A stretch of 64,000 nt of DNA from Eucommia ulmoides (lineage: Eukaryota; Streptophyta; Magnoliopsida; Garryales; Eucommiaceae), in the NCBI GenBank assembly GCA_016647705.1, contig CM028336.1, positions 9,875,380 through 9,939,379 on the forward strand. Reading direction: 5' to 3'. The position numbers and the translations under genes are program-made. The stretch's first letter is position 1; every line of letters starts with the position of its first letter. The notes below the pieces were generated by a model. The model saw only the letters and a program-made list of their open reading frames with translations. It was not told where the DNA came from and did not search any database. Positions 23,521-34,300 of this stretch are shown piece after piece.

Positions 23521-23923
23521 ACTTCTGGCCATTGGCTTTCCCTGGCGTCGAAGCATTATCGTTGTCGCACGTTGTGTCCTGCAGCAACCTGCCTTCTCCT
23601 TCACCTCATGTTGGTCCCTCTCTCCGGCCATTTTCTCACAATGACTGTCCGGTGTTCTAATTATCACCGTTGGTAGTCTGGCATTCCAGTTTGTCACCGT
23701 ATGTTGTTCCGTTGTCCCAGTTGGTTGCCCGACATTCCAATTTTCGTTGTTTGCTAGGTGTTCCAGTTGTCGCCATTAATCACTAGGCATTCCAGTTATT
23801 GTTGATCGCCTGACACTTACCTTTGTCCTATCTCTATTTTTGTTCCTATTAACAACCATCTTTTTGCCTGTACTCTTTTCAAGTTGGGATTTTGAAACAT
23901 CTTTGCCTCACTTTGAGGGAGAG

Positions 23924-24090
23924 TGTTGAAATATTTAATATTTCTATTAATACATTATTTCTTATTTAGTATTTAGGTCACGTTAACTAATTTGGAAAAC
24001 TTCCGCTTCCCTTTTATTGTCCTATTTATTAGAACAATATTCTTCCTAATTTGGTTCATTCTTAGAGGTATATAATAGAGAGTGTAGAAC
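23924..24090 (+). repeat. Copia-type LTR start (copy 2)
   Basis: TGTTGAAATATTTAATATTT follows a polypurine tract (ctttgagggagag, 23911-23923). It matches 22306-22405. The 23530-23910 stretch before it has several copies of a ggcattccagttgtcgcc-type motif and no readable ORF. Confidence 0.65.
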
Positions 24091-24710
24091 CAGGGCCTGT
24101 CCTAATAAATTAGAGGTCCAAAGTGAAATTAACAACATGCCCTTCAATGTTTCTTTTAATGCTCTCAATTCTTTTACAAAAATTAAAATATATATAAAAA
24201 ATAATAATTAATATAGTGATTGAACCAAAATTGAAGTTATTGAATTTATTTTTGACAGAAAATTGCCTTCATTTTAAAAAATTTGCCCAGCTTCTGTCAT
24301 AAAATTTCTTAAGAACTGAATTAAACTGTGATGAAATTGAAGAAGTGAGTGCCTTGGGGAATTCAGAACCTGACTGCACATCATGGGGAAAGTACTGAAA
24401 CCCAAAGACCTGTTTGTTTGGTTCTCTCTCTCTCTCTCTCTTTAGATATTATATAACGGAATTAAACTCAAAGGTACAAACACTTTCACTTCTTCAGATC
24501 ACCATTTTTATGGTCTGTCAGCCACTTTTCTGTTTTTTTTTTTTTTTCCTTCCTCTTCCTAAATTTGTGGCGTAAAATGTCGGGTAAGTGGGTGTATAGT
24601 TTTCATGCACTCACTTACTGAATGCTGACAAACGCTCAGTGGAACGATGACAACAGACTACAAGACGGAAATTAGGGCGGCTTTCATTTCGCGCATGCTG
24701 CTTCCCTAAA
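24091..24710. other. Gene-free stretch
   Basis: It is AT-rich, with a (CT)n run at 24421-24441 and a T-run at about 24533-24547. No gene was recognised. Confidence 0.5.
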
Positions 24711-24739
24711 TATTTATACTCGCTCTCTATCTCTCTCTG

Positions 24740-24777
<38 letters not shown>

Positions 24778-24882
24778 CCCATCTTCCATGTTTGTGTGTT
24801 TTGGTCTCTCTCTCTGGCTTTCTCTGTAGCTCTCTCACACACACCTTCCTTGTTTGTGTGTGTTGGTCTCTCTCTCTAGCTT

Positions 24883-24928
<46 letters not shown>

Positions 24929-24980
24929 CATCTTCCATGTTTGTGTGTGTTGGTCTCTCTCTCTCTCTACTCGATGAGAT
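24711..24980. repeat. Compound (CT)n/(CA)n microsatellite with minisatellite units
   Basis: Three units of (CT)n-(CA)n-ccttccatgtttgtgtgtgt-tggtctctctct follow one another, at about 24731, 24833 and 24888. Open frames across this block are repeat artefacts. Confidence 0.9.
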
Positions 24981-25129
24981 TAGGGGAGAGAGAGAGATGA
25001 ACATAATCTACTTGGATGATCGAAAAAGACAGATTTTATTAGACGCATGGCACTTTTTACAATTCCTCACCTCCGGAAAATCGTATTGTTATTAATTTGA
25101 TTAATTTTTTCATTGAACTGATACAATTT

Positions 25130-25470
25130 TATTCAAGTTTGTTAGGAGTGAAATTCTGATCCCATGTCAGAGTTTTCAAATCAGGATATCACTAAAAGTA
25201 ATATGATATTATATGATTTTAAGTTGTAATCTCAGATTATATAATTTTTTCATTATTCTCTTGTAGTCAAATCATTCGTGCAAGTTAAGAATCACACATT
25301 TTTTTTATCATTTTTTTACAGTCAAATCAACCATGCAAATCTAGAGTTATACTTAAGAACGAGTATTAGATTCTTGTCCCACATTAATTATTTGAAAATT
25401 TTCAAATCAGTATATAAGTTTATTCTACTCGACACAATATTGTTTCAAATTGGAATACTCCAACCTTTTA
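25130..25470. repeat. Dispersed repeat shared with the WOX intron
   Basis: Words such as gtagtcaaatcat(t/c)c, cacattaattatttgaaaat / cacattgataatttgagaga and aatcagtatataagt / aattgatatataagt occur both here and at about 33080-33640. This suggests an old dispersed element with no readable coding part. Confidence 0.5.
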
Positions 25471-25911
25471 CTCCCATTTGCATTGGTGTTTCAAATATCA
25501 AGGAGGTAAAAAATAAATAAAAAATTTAAAAGGGTCAATATGTGAAATTTTTAAAAGTTCTAATTATTTTTCTTACGAGACTTTGTGAAGTATATAATAT
25601 TAATTATCTGATTTATTAGATCAAGCTCATTATGAGGCTTGAGAAGTTTATAAAATTGAATCAACTCTCAACATTGTGGAAACCAGACAACTGATGCATG
25701 CATGTCTTGAACAACCCAACCTTTTTTTGTGTTCCTTATGACCTAACCCTAGTAGTCTAATATTTTAGGCTCAGCCCCTTTTTTTATGAGTTATTCTCGA
25801 CAATTAATTAGGAATAAAATAAAATAAAATTAAATTAAAAAAAATCAAAAAAATTCAAATATTCTAATCCAAGATAAACAGTTAAAATAAAAATGTATAA
25901 AATAATTAAGG

Positions 25912-26526
25912 TTGTGTTTGGGTAAGGACTTTGGGATAAGAATTTTATTTGTTTGAAGGATTTCGCATATCTTTTTTAACAAATTCTTTGTGTAGATACT
26001 ATTAGGAGTGAGTTATAAATTCTATTCATTTGCAAAATAAGAGAGTAACATGGATTCTCAAATCATTTCAAAACATATGTTATTTTTAGATTTCTTCAAA
26101 AGGGAATTCACTATTTTTTCAATTTCTTATTCTTTTCACTTCAATCCCATTTTTTATTTTGTAATTATATGAATTTTAAAATTCTCTCATCTCTATATAT
26201 TATATAATAAAATTATATTTGTAAAATATATATAAAAATCATATTATTAAAATAGTGATGTATAATTAAAATTATATTGATAAAAATAAATATTAAAAAA
26301 TATTATTAAGTTACTAAATAAAAATTCTATTATGTGATATATCTTCACTTTTTTATTATTTTAATTCAATAGATTTTAAAATTCTAAACACAAATATTTT
26401 TCTATCCAAATAAGAGAATTATAAAATTACACAATCAATTTTTACTTAAAAAAAATCATCTAAATAAAAAATTTATAAATGATAAAATTTCAAAATATTT
26501 ATCAAATTTTTTATCCAAAGGTGACT
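25912..26526. mobile_element. Possible MITE (about 615 bp)
   Basis: The left end aaggttgtgtttgggtaagg and the right end, inverted, aagtcacctttggataaaaa are weakly similar, with an AT-rich core between them. The GTTTGGGTAAGG-type terminus is common among plant MITEs. The target duplication is unclear (TTA/TTA at best). Confidence 0.4.
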
Positions 26527-27045
26527 TAAAATAGAAACAACTACCAAAATCTTCTTACAACTCATTCGACAAAACTAAATATATAAAGTGAATACTAAAC
26601 TTTTTAAGTAATACTAAACTTTTTAAGTACTTAATTTCAAATTCTAAAATATTATTTGTACTAAAAATAAAAAAAATATTTTTATTTATTTACTTATTTT
26701 GCAAAACTGTCAAAAACATCCTCTATAAAAAAGCCAAGTGTGCATATTCTTATTGAATTTTTTTTCGAGGTGTTAAGATTAGAATTAAGAAGAGAGAGGG
26801 AAGTGTGTGGTGCCAATTGGTAAGGACAAAACAGATTAAGTCTTTGAATAATTATTATCGTAAAGAGAAGAAACATTCTTGGGAATTGTTGACAGCACGC
26901 ACCACAATTCTCCATAACATAAATATATTCACGAAGTGCATAAAAAACTTGGTGTTTTCCGACCACAAAAGACTCAAAACAATAATACTACTTTTATTAA
27001 CTTAATTATATATTAATATTTTTAATACCAATGTCCCACTGGTAT
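26527..27045. other. Gene-free AT-rich stretch
   Basis: No gene or clear element is seen. There is a short direct repeat tactaaactttttaagtaat / atactaaactttttaagtac at about 26590-26630. Confidence 0.5.
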
Positions 27046-27752
27046 TGTGACTTTTGGACTAAAGTGACTTTTGGACTAAATTGACGTGGTCAAAGATGTT
27101 GACAAAATCTGAAAATTATTCGCCGGACACGTTATTTTAGAATTTCGAAATTTTGAATAGCCCCAGCTCAAATTACTCAATCAACTTAAGATCTTGCAAA
27201 ACCATGCACTACGGGTGGATCTACCAAAATTGTATTTCCGGTGTGAGAATCAGTCAGAAATTTTCAATAAATTTTGGCAGAGTATTAGTTAGGAAAAGTG
27301 CGCGTACTTGAGTTGAACCCCTCTCGGTATTTATAAGCGTGGGGAAGACTTTTTTGGTAAGTCGTCCCCGAATCTCTGCCTGTCGCATTAAGGTGGCGAT
27401 AATCATGGGGACATAAATCAATGAACCATTACTTAGGGAATGTAACCGCTCTTTCCTTAATGCGTAGAGGGCGTTTCAACCGCTCCCAAGTAGAAGTAGA
27501 GTCGGCACCCCTGTCCTGGATGCATAGCCCTGACCGGGGTGTAAAGTCGAGGCTAAGGAGCGTTACTTTCTTGGCCAAATTGATGTTGTAGTGGACCTAT
27601 TTGGGGTGGAATGCTTCTTATGGCAGTACTGCTCATGCTGGGACGATCATGTCAGTCAGTTGGGAGCTCGTTGTAGCTTCTCGTGCCTAGCACGTGCTTG
27701 TGGACACGTGGCGTTGATGCTGAGTACTTTTGCCTCGGATTTTCCCTCATCA
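27046..27752 (-). mobile_element. Probable solo LTR (about 0.7 kb)
   Basis: This block is richer in GC than its surroundings. On the - strand it would start TGATGAGGGAAAATCCGAGG and end …AAAGTCACA. It contains a TATA box (TTATAAATACCGAGAGG, about 27327-27343 on -), as LTR promoters do. No internal retrotransposon sequence adjoins it. The flanks (ggtat / aatat) are not a clean duplication, so the limits are provisional. Confidence 0.5.
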
Positions 27753-28770
27753 AATATTTCATTTAAGTGAATAGTAGTAGTCCACATCGATTTTTATACA
27801 TCAGACAATTTTTTTCTAATATTTTCAATGCGTGATTTCACAATATCCCACACTCAAAGATGCTAGGTCCTTATCGTGTTAACCCACTTCATTTCCTTGG
27901 TTGATAATATAGATACCAGTCCATAAACGAATACGGAGCAGCTTATAGGCTGACATAGGGAGTCTTTACCCTTCTCTGAACTGTCTACTCTATCAACACC
28001 ACCACATGTTAGTTCTGGACAAAAAATAGATCTAATCGTACTTATAGTATTGTCTATTAGTTTATTTGGTCCAAAATGCTTAAACCAAATTCAGTAATAT
28101 ATTTACAAAGCCCAATTATAAAATAAAAAATTCTCCTCCATTACAAGTTTTTAAACTATTAAACCAAACAAACCCTTAAAAAATTAAAGGTTATTAGTGG
28201 CCTAAAGACATTAGCCAAAGGACATGAGAAAAGCCAAGTGGGTGTCTTCTTCTAGTTTGTCATTAAAATCTGAGTTTGGTGGCTTTATTGCCTTTTAGCT
28301 TCTGCCACTACACCCTAAAAAGAAGCTTTAAACACTTTTGACTCGACCCAACTCAGTCTGATTATCACAACCATCCAAACATGATCACAACAATGTGAAA
28401 CTTTGACTTTCAGAACCATTCGTATGATTTTTTAGTAGAAATTAATCCACTAGTTTTATGCACCAAACTTGGATTACCCATGTTGTCCTTTTGGGTTTGT
28501 TCTCATTAGAGCTAGCTTCTTGGGACATATGGGTAAACAATATAATACAAGACAATAAAGAAGATTAGTGTGCGCCCGCACACACACACGAGGTTTTGGC
28601 CCTTTGCATCCCTAAAATTTTAGAGAAATTTCACTTTAGCCTTTATACTTTCAATATGAACACATTAGTTAACGTATACAAACGTGTCAAGTTAATTATT
28701 ATGTCATTTTTTATGATAGAATTCACTCAAGTGAATGTTTTCGTATTTGAGACGTGACTGATTTCTGTCT
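27753..28770. other. Gene-free stretch
   Basis: No gene is recognised. The stretch contains ordinary AT-rich sequence with scattered short GC patches. Confidence 0.45.
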
Positions 28771-28772
28771 CT

Positions 28773-28810
<38 letters not shown>

Positions 28811-28908
28811 ATTAGGGTAATATTCTTGTTTGGATCACCCTCAACTAAACTATAATATCAATTTAACCCTTCTTCTTCTTCTTCTTATTCTTATTCTTAT
28901 TCTTATTC

Positions 28909-28937
<29 letters not shown>
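28771..28937. repeat. Microsatellites (CA)n(TA)n and (CTT)n(ATTCTT)n(ATT)n
   Basis: A (CA)n-(TA)n run lies at about 28771-28810. A compound CTT / TTATTC / TTA run lies at about 28868-28937. Confidence 0.95.
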
Positions 28938-28941
<4 letters not shown>

Positions 28942-28943
28942 CA

Positions 28944-29180
28944 GTTAGTGTTGGGTCCATCTCACATTAGAGATGGAAGGAATTAGTTGCCAGGTTATAA
29001 GTGTGAGGGAAAGCCTCATTGCATGAGTTATACCTTTTGGAGTTGAGAGAGATCCAAGACCACCCTACATTGAAATCAAAACCCATGTAAGGACAACTCT
29101 GATCCAATAGTTACAAACGGAGAGATGGGTTGAGGGTTAACCGACCAAAAGCTCGATGTGTGAAAGAGAAATTGTTGGAT
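28944..29180 (+). repeat. Dispersed repeat, inverted copy in the WOX intron
   Basis: The phrase order ttgggtccatctcacattag, ccaggttataagtgtgaggg, gttgagagagatccaagacc, ggttaaccgaccaaaagctc and gaaattgttggatttatttt reappears in reverse complement at about 33150-33310. It resembles degenerate LTR or leader sequence of a non-autonomous element. There is no coding capacity. Confidence 0.55.
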
Positions 29181-29686
29181 TTATTTTACAGTAAATGCGG
29201 AAAGGACTGATAGTCAGATTATTAGTGTGAAGAAAAAATCTCACCGGGAGTTGAGAAAAACCTAAATATACATATTTGTGTTTTCATCATTGATCAATTA
29301 TGAATTTCGTTTATGTTAATTAAAACTTCGGTATATATCCATGCACATGCATGCATGGCGGATATTTAAAACAAATTTCGTATTTTTTAAAATATAAACA
29401 TCAATACATAATTGAGAATAAAGTAAAGTGATAAAAATTGAATAAAAATTAAAGTAAAATAAAATAGAGAACTCACTTCCTTGTCTGCTCGTGGACCAAA
29501 ACTTTGAACACTGGCAGCTTTTCTGCATGTCTATTTAACACAAAAAACCACACCAAAATTAAACAATTTCAACAAGTCCTCAAACTTACTTCTCACATTC
29601 CCTCAATTCAAGGCACACTCAAAATTAAAATAAAATTTTTAAATATTGTGAATTAATTACACTTTTATACCCCAATAGCGTTCTCA
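29181..29686. other. Gene-free stretch
   Basis: AT-rich sequence with no recognised feature. Confidence 0.45.
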
Positions 29687-30206
29687 AAGGTATGTTTGGT
29701 TGGAAAGATGAAAAAATAAAAAATAAAAAATAAAAAATAAAGATAATATTTTTATCCATTGTAAAAGAAATTTATTTTCTCTAGTGTTATTTGGTTAGAA
29801 AAAAAAAAAGAAGAGAAAAATAATTCAATTTAATGTAATTTACTATTTTACTTCATATATTAAAAAAATATTTTTTTTTGTTGATGTAAGAATAAAAAAT
29901 AAATAAAAATTATATTATAATTTTTATTTTAGTTTATATTAAGTTAAACTATATTTAAAATTATATTACAAAAACTAAATTAAAAACTAATTCTCCCTCA
30001 CTTTCTTTCATTTTCCTCTCAAATTTATGTCGAAAAAAATTCTTTGAAAATTGTGTATTTTCCTTCCTATTTTGGTATTTACTTTTTTTCTCACATTTTC
30101 CAACCATACCAAACAAGTTTCATTTATTTATTTTATTTTCCATCCTATTTTTTTATTTATTTATTTTCTTTTTCATCCATTTTTAATCTAACGAAACGCA
30201 CCCTTA
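29687..30206. mobile_element. Possible MITE (about 520 bp)
   Basis: The left end aaggtatgtttggttggaaa and the right end, inverted, aagggtgcgtttcgttagat share a terminal pattern. The interior shows mirrored low-complexity blocks (aaaaataaaaaataaa on the left, tttatttatttattttc on the right). This fits a foldback-prone MITE. The target duplication was not resolved. Confidence 0.45.
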
Positions 30207-31360
30207 AGTTTTTTTTTACAATTATTTCTATATTTTTAATTAATTTAAAATTTTATATAAACTCTTCTGAATTATAAAAATATCTAATATTTCTTTTAAA
30301 AAAAATTATTCCTCTCAATTAATTTTCTAAATCAGCCCCTAAATTATTCCGTCTAATGTTTTGAATATTTTTGGCGCCATGCACTAACTAAAAATTTGTA
30401 ACAAAATAATAAGAGAGAGATATAGCTAGAGAGATTTAAATGATTGCTAAATCTAAATTTGCATCTATTAGGAAAAAGAAGAAACTTTAAATGAAAAAGG
30501 AAAAACAAAAATTGTCCATTTGTTGATGAAATATTATTTTTTAGGGGTTTTCGGTATTTTTTAGAAGTCAAAAATTTATAAAAGTTATTAATTTTTTTTT
30601 ATAAAAAATTACATTAATTTTTATGGACATTTGACAGTAACTTTAAATTTTTAAAAACATTACTGTAAATTAATTTTTTAAGTAATTTAATTGATGTACA
30701 CATAATTTTAAGAATCCATGCATATAATTTTAAGTAATTTAATCTAAATATTTTGCAAAAAAACGTAACTAAATTTTTTTAATAATCGTGGACTTATTGA
30801 CTTGTTCTTGAAATTTTGTTAAAAGGAATATAACTTGTGTGTATATATCTAACACAATTGTAAAACTTTGACTACTAAATTTGTTACAATAATTTTTTTT
30901 GGTGCAAAGTGTAAATAACATAAATATTAACCTGATGAACTTTAATTTATCCAGAAGGGTAATTTTCAACATTGATCCTCAGAATTTGGTATATTGTCAA
31001 ATAGGCCCTAAAATATTGTATCACATTGGTCCTTTGACCAACCACCATCTGCAGGATCTCTCAATTATAAGGTATTGAAATTTAGAATTTTGATTGAAAA
31101 AAAATAAAAATATAGAGATCTGTTAAGAGGTTCCACCTGAAAACTATATGGTATCAAGGGAAATAATTATCTTTGATTTGTATAGTGATTTGGACACCCA
31201 TGTAATCAACATGGGACAAAAATCTAACCCCCGCCTTTAATTGTAACTCTCGTTTTGTACGGATGATTTGACTGCGAGGGAATGATGAGAAATATGCAAT
31301 TCTCGATTTGCACAAATTATTTGACTATGTGGGAAGAAAGACGAATTTCCGTAACATTGG
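30207..31360. other. Gene-free AT-rich stretch
   Basis: No gene is recognised. Short paired words (aatttaattgatgtacacataa; ataattttaag repeated at about 30705 and 30726) indicate small local duplications. Confidence 0.45.
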
Positions 31361-31372
31361 CTCTGATACCAT
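31361..31372 (-). other. Isolated tRNA-iMet primer-site sequence with an LTR-like flank
   Basis: Plus-strand GCTCTGATACCA is the exact reverse complement of the canonical TGGTATCAGAGC primer site. The next bases TGTTAAAATAATTAAG would be an LTR end (…TTTTAACA on -). The putative LTR is cut off at about 31497 by the Mutator-like MITE, and no internal coding region is seen to the left. Confidence 0.6.
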
Positions 31373-31497
31373 GTTAAAATAATTAAGAGAAAGAATATTG
31401 AGAGAAAATATGCGACGATTGTATTGATATGTGCGAAAAATACAATTTAGAGAAATATCAAAGAATCTATATATTGAGAGTGACTATATAGATTTTT

Positions 31498-31693
31498 GGG
31501 CAAAATACATGTTAAATCCTTTAACTGTTGACACGTTTCTTTGTCGTCTAATTAGTTTTTTTGTTTCAATTTAAACCCTTACGAAGGTGGTTTTAAAATG
31601 TCATTTTATTAGATTTTCCTTCCAAACAACAGAATTAAGGGGCAAAATCATTATCTTTTATTTTTTCATTTTTATTCAATTTTATTCAATTTT

Positions 31694-31731
<38 letters not shown>

Positions 31732-32045
31732 CCTTCTTCCACCGTCACTACAGCGATGTCGGTGGCGGAAGAAGGTGGTGGAGAGAGAGAGAGAGAACTC
31801 TTCACCGGTGAAGATGGAGGAAGAGAAAAGAAGAAAAAAGAAAAAGGAAAAGAGAAAATTAAATAAATAAAAAAAAATAGAAGATTACGATTTTACCCCT
31901 TATTTTTGTTAGTTTAAAAGGAAAATTTAACAGAATCACCTTTTAAAATCACTTTCATAATTAGAGGTTTAAATTAAAACGAAAAAACTTATCGAACTAT
32001 ATAAAAACATGTCAATAATTAAAGGGTTTAAAAGGTATTTTGTCC
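31498..32045. mobile_element. Mutator-like MITE with long terminal inverted repeats (548 bp)
   Basis: The left arm (gggcaaaatacatgttaaat, cctttaactgttgacacgtt, ttgtttcaatttaaac) pairs with the inverted right arm (ggacaaaataccttttaaac, cctttaattattgacatgtt, cgttttaatttaaac) over at least 110 bases. The flanking 9-bp sequences tagattttt (31489-31497) and taaattttt (32046-32054) differ by one base, as expected of a Mutator-type duplication. The core has a (CT)n run and a small hairpin (accttcttccacc / ggtggcggaagaaggt). No transposase is present. Confidence 0.88.
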
Positions 32046-32091
32046 TAAATTTTTTCTAGTAGGATTAAGGTTTCGTCTAGCGTGCCAAGAC

Positions 32092-32093
<2 letters not shown>

Positions 32094-32148
<55 letters not shown>
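32094..32148. repeat. (TA)n microsatellite
   Basis: About 27 uninterrupted TA units lie between the Mutator-like MITE and the WOX promoter. Confidence 0.95.
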
Positions 32149-32150
<2 letters not shown>

Positions 32151-32529
32151 CATATAATGTTCGACTTTACTTCATTAGTTCAGTCAATCAGACAATAGAT
32201 ATTTTTACCAAGGTTCATCCACTTGAATGCTTTCTTACTTTGATTCTCAAATTCAAATTAATGTCTGCTTTACTGTTTTGAGGGGATGTTAATATTTGTA
32301 TATGAGTCTTGATCTAGTAAGAAAACTAAACCCTAATCATGCTAAAAAAATCTTAGTCATTCTCTCGAATTATATTCTCTATAAATTATATTTTTATATA
32401 TATTTTATTAATATTTTGTCTCTTAATTATCCTAACATATTTATATTTTTCGAAAGTTGAAGGGCCAATTATGAAATCAACCATATCCTTTTCAAAGAGG
32501 AAAGAAAAAAAAAAAGTGTTTAATCCACT

Positions 32530-32537
32530 ATTTATAT
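32530..32537 (+). promoter_or_regulatory. TATA box of the WOX gene
   Basis: ATTTATAT lies about 90 bases before the preferred start codon. This spacing implies transcription starting near 32560. An in-frame upstream ATG at 32536 overlaps the TATA box, so it should not be in the mRNA and was not chosen as start. Confidence 0.6.
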
Positions 32538-32625
32538 GCGCACGAAGTGGGGGGTGGGTGTCCTTTTCAGTTTTGAGTTCAGAAGCTCAGACCAATTAAG
32601 ACAACAATCAAGACTAGGTTTCCAG

Positions 32626-33934
32626 ATGGACCCATCTGACGGAATGTCAGGCTTTTGCATTAGGTCACGCAGCGGCGGCGGTGGAGGTGGCGCCGCCAAG
32701 TGTGGGCGGTGGAATCCGACGACGGAGCAAGTGAGAGTCCTGACGGAGCTTTTCAGGGCGGGACTTCGGACGCCGAGCACCGACCAAATACAGAAGATAT
32801 CGTCGGAGTTGAGCTTCTACGGGAAGATCGAGAGCAAGAACGTGTTCTATTGGTTCCAGAATCATAAGGCACGGGAGAGACAGAAGCGCCGGAGGGTTCT
32901 TGTGGTGGATGAAGATAAAGATCATGAAATTGTTAATAGAGAAGAAAGGGCTTCTTCGACTAGACGTAAGATAACATTTATTTATCATTTATTGTTAGAT
33001 TTCTATCCCACTTTTCGAAGTCGAAGAAAATACTCCACTTACACCGTATGCTTTTTAAAGTTAAGATTATGAGAATTTGTATCTCACTCTCTTTTAGTCA
33101 AATCATCCATATAAGTTGTCGTTGCAAATTTTTCATCATTAAACTAGGGTGGTTTTGGATCTCTCTCAACCGCAAGAAATAGCTCGTGAGGTGAGTTGAG
33201 ATTTTTTCTCACACTTATAACCTGACCACCAATTGCTTTCACGTTCGATATAAGACAAACCCAACAATTTCGCTCTCACACATCGGGTTTTTAGTCAGTT
33301 AACCCTAACCAATCTTTTATTTTTTTTGTAGTTATTGAGTCAGAATTGTTGTAACCTGAGCTCTAATATTAGTGTAAGTAAGAGTGGTATTGGACTTATC
33401 TCATCTCATCCCATCCCAATAAGTAGCTCACGAGGTGAGGTTTTGCCTCACACCTGACCACTAGTCCTTCCACATTCCTTGTGGGACAAACCGGAGATGG
33501 TACTTAAGAGTGAATGTTAAATTCTTATTTCACATTGATAATTTGAGAGAGTTCCCAAATTGATATATAAGTCAAAAAAAAGTTATTTCTTTTAAGTTGG
33601 AATCTCCATATTTTCTTAAGAAAATTGTTCATTCATAATTTGATTAAATAAGCATGGAGGAGTAATATTTTCTGTTTGCATATTTTTGTAAGTATTTAAA
33701 TTATATTTGGTTTTTGGGTCAACAGATTTTGCAGAAATAAATCAGGTTTCTGAGCCAGAAAGAGTAATGGAGACTCTGCAACTATTTCCACTGAATTCGA
33801 CGGAATCGGAATCGGAGAAGTTGAATTTGTTTACGACCGGCGCCGGCAAAGAAAACTCTTCTTTCTCTTTTACTTTCAGTGCCGGAGATATGGATCGTCA
33901 TCCGCCATTGGACCTTCGTTTAAGCTTCTTTTAG
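32626..33934 (+). CDS. WOX5: WUSCHEL-related homeobox transcription factor, WOX5/WOX7 type
   Basis: This is a nuclear homeodomain regulator. In Arabidopsis, WOX5 acts in the root quiescent centre to hold neighbouring stem cells undifferentiated. Two exons, 32626-32965 and 33726-33934, join at a codon split 1/2 and encode 182 residues, matching the size and two-exon layout of WOX5. After a six-glycine run comes the homeodomain (about 25-90), with [25 protein letters not shown] and recognition helix [18 protein letters not shown] (72-89). The WUS box TLQLFPL is at 130-136. The EAR-like C-terminus LDLRLSFF (175-182) is the repressor end typical of WOX5/7. The start at 32626 was chosen as the first ATG after the TATA box. 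The ATG at 32644 ([10 protein letters not shown]) aligns better with the Arabidopsis N-terminus and is a real alternative. The 760-bp intron is filled with dispersed repeat sequence. WOX5 versus WOX7 cannot be separated without a tree. Confidence 0.95.
33080..33640 (-). repeat. Dispersed repeat in the WOX intron
   Basis: The sequence contains two diverged copies of a block with agctcgtgaggtgag / agctcacgaggtgag, then a 'tcacac…cctgaccac' phrase and a '…gacaaacc' ending. A decayed primer-site phrase gagctctaatattagtg lies between them (compare gctctgatacca). It matches 28944-29180 in inverse orientation and 25130-25470 in part. It is probably LTR or leader debris of a non-autonomous element. 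Confidence 0.5.
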
Positions 33935-34160
33935 ATTTTTCTACTGATAGTTTAGAAGACCCAAATCGCAATTTAAAAATTCAAAAATCAATTGATATTG
34001 AATTTTCAAACTGCGATTTTTTTTAATATAAATATTTCTTGTTCTTGTTGAATAGTAATGCACGTAGCTCTAGATATGGCATTCAAATAGTGGGTTGAAA
34101 CTCTCAAAATGCTTCGACATTCTCCTCTGAATGCTTATAATATAATCATATTTTATCCAA

Positions 34161-34228
<68 letters not shown>

Positions 34229-34300
34229 ATATATATATATGTATGTATGTATGTATATATATATGTATGTATGTATATATATATATATGTATGTATGTAT
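34161..34300. repeat. (TA)n/(TATG)n compound microsatellite
   Basis: About 28 TA units are followed by alternating TATG and TA blocks. The open frame across it is low-complexity and not a gene. Confidence 0.95.

Noticed and set aside
24611..24977. Frames through the (CT)n/(CA)n block
   Set aside because: The translations are simple Ser/Leu or His/Thr repeats caused by the microsatellite.
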